From positions 87,850 to 151,849 of the forward strand of contig JNKJ01000016.1 of the NCBI GenBank assembly GCA_000702025.1: DNA of 64,000 nucleotides, given 5' to 3'. This document shows, piece by piece, positions 63,933-64,000 of the stretch. The notes under the pieces are model-generated. The model was not told the origin of the DNA. It ran no database searches and saw only the letters and a list, made by a program, of their open reading frames with translations. The position numbers and the translations under genes are program-made. The stretch comes from Blautia schinkii DSM 10518 (lineage in GTDB: Bacteria; Bacillota; Clostridia; Lachnospirales; Lachnospiraceae). Position 1 is the first letter of the stretch. Each line of letters begins with the position of its first letter.

Positions 63933-64000
63933 ATGAGCAGAAAACCCTTTACCAATGAGCAGATGCTGATACTGCGCCAGAACCCTTACACCTACAGCGT
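63933..64000 (+). CDS. Start of an HTH protein, possibly IS3-type transposase helper
   Basis: Only 22 codons are visible: MSRKPFTNEQMLILRQNPYT then YSV, running off the right edge. ATG at 63933 has AGGAGGA upstream. The pattern FTNEQMLILRQNPYTYSV resembles the beginning of short helix-turn-helix proteins that precede IS3-family transposases (FSEEEIEYLKQNPYV type). The call is tentative because the helix-turn-helix itself is not in view. Confidence 0.45.
   Translation, partial: MSRKPFTNEQMLILRQNPYTYS

Noticed and set aside
63556..63936. 126-codon open frame on the plus strand
   Set aside because: It crosses homopolymer-rich intergenic sequence, is antisense to the leader of the regulator and shows no protein family features.
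1..64000. tRNA, rRNA or classic riboswitch
   Set aside because: No cloverleaf with conserved T-loop, no rRNA stretch and no riboswitch core was recognised by eye on either strand.

Overview
The window looks like chromosome of a low-to-mid GC Clostridia (Firmicutes), most likely a gut Lachnospiraceae member. The reasons are strong GGAGG ribosome binding sites, AddAB recombination genes, a CIRCE-controlled clpB, a DUF4250 gene, HelD, GPH-type sugar symporters, a YesM/YesN-type two-component pair beside a sugar ABC operon, and an HPr of the clostridial type. This placement is inferred from gene content, not from a search.

Layout. 0-8 kb (mostly minus strand): addB and the start of addA (DNA repair), a small FMN-binding-like membrane protein (+), nadE, hslO and a SAM methyltransferase. 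8.2-15.8 kb: an inositol operon on the minus strand (iolG, iolI, a GPH symporter fused to a cytidylate-kinase-like domain, iolE, a second TIM-barrel isomerase) and its LacI-family regulator. A shared palindrome GCGTNNNCGNNNACGC lies in both the iolG and the regulator promoters. 15.8-21.2 kb: trehalose operon treB-treC-ptsH with divergent treR and three operator copies. 21.3-28.3 kb: a lipoprotein, then a sugar ABC importer (binding protein, two permeases) with a GH95 fucosidase. 28.7-31.2 kb: the divergent YesM/YesN-like sensor and regulator. 31.4-37.6 kb: helD, a YbjQ-type protein, a GH31 glycosidase and an AraC regulator. 37.7-42.2 kb: a MarR regulator with a heterodimeric ABC exporter. 42.5-47.1 kb: an Rpn nuclease with a partly duplicated 3' end, a DUF4250 gene coupled to clpB, and a CIRCE element.

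47.2-56.4 kb is a defence-like accessory island: an integrase remnant, an AlbA_2/HATPase regulator split by a frameshift, an unrecognised protein, a methyltransferase-like remnant, and a complete Wadjet system jetABCD. 56.5-63.5 kb holds an OmpR/sensor pair driving an FtsX-type ABC transporter, and a second, convergent OmpR/sensor pair. The window ends in the first codons of what may be an IS3-type HTH protein.

The most striking pattern is not a gene. At least five genes (iolG, treB, the 21.4 kb lipoprotein, helD, one ABC exporter subunit) end in short imperfect tandem repeats (14, 14, 19/38, 22-23 and 27-29 bp) that straddle the stop codon or begin at or within about 15 bases of it. A sixth (the Rpn gene) has a larger 3'-end duplication starting at its stop. 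Several proteins also carry in-frame tandem expansions (TreC, the TreB linker, the FtsX permease, Rpn, the AlbA-type regulator). This suggests a recurrent local duplication process acting at gene 3' ends in this genome.
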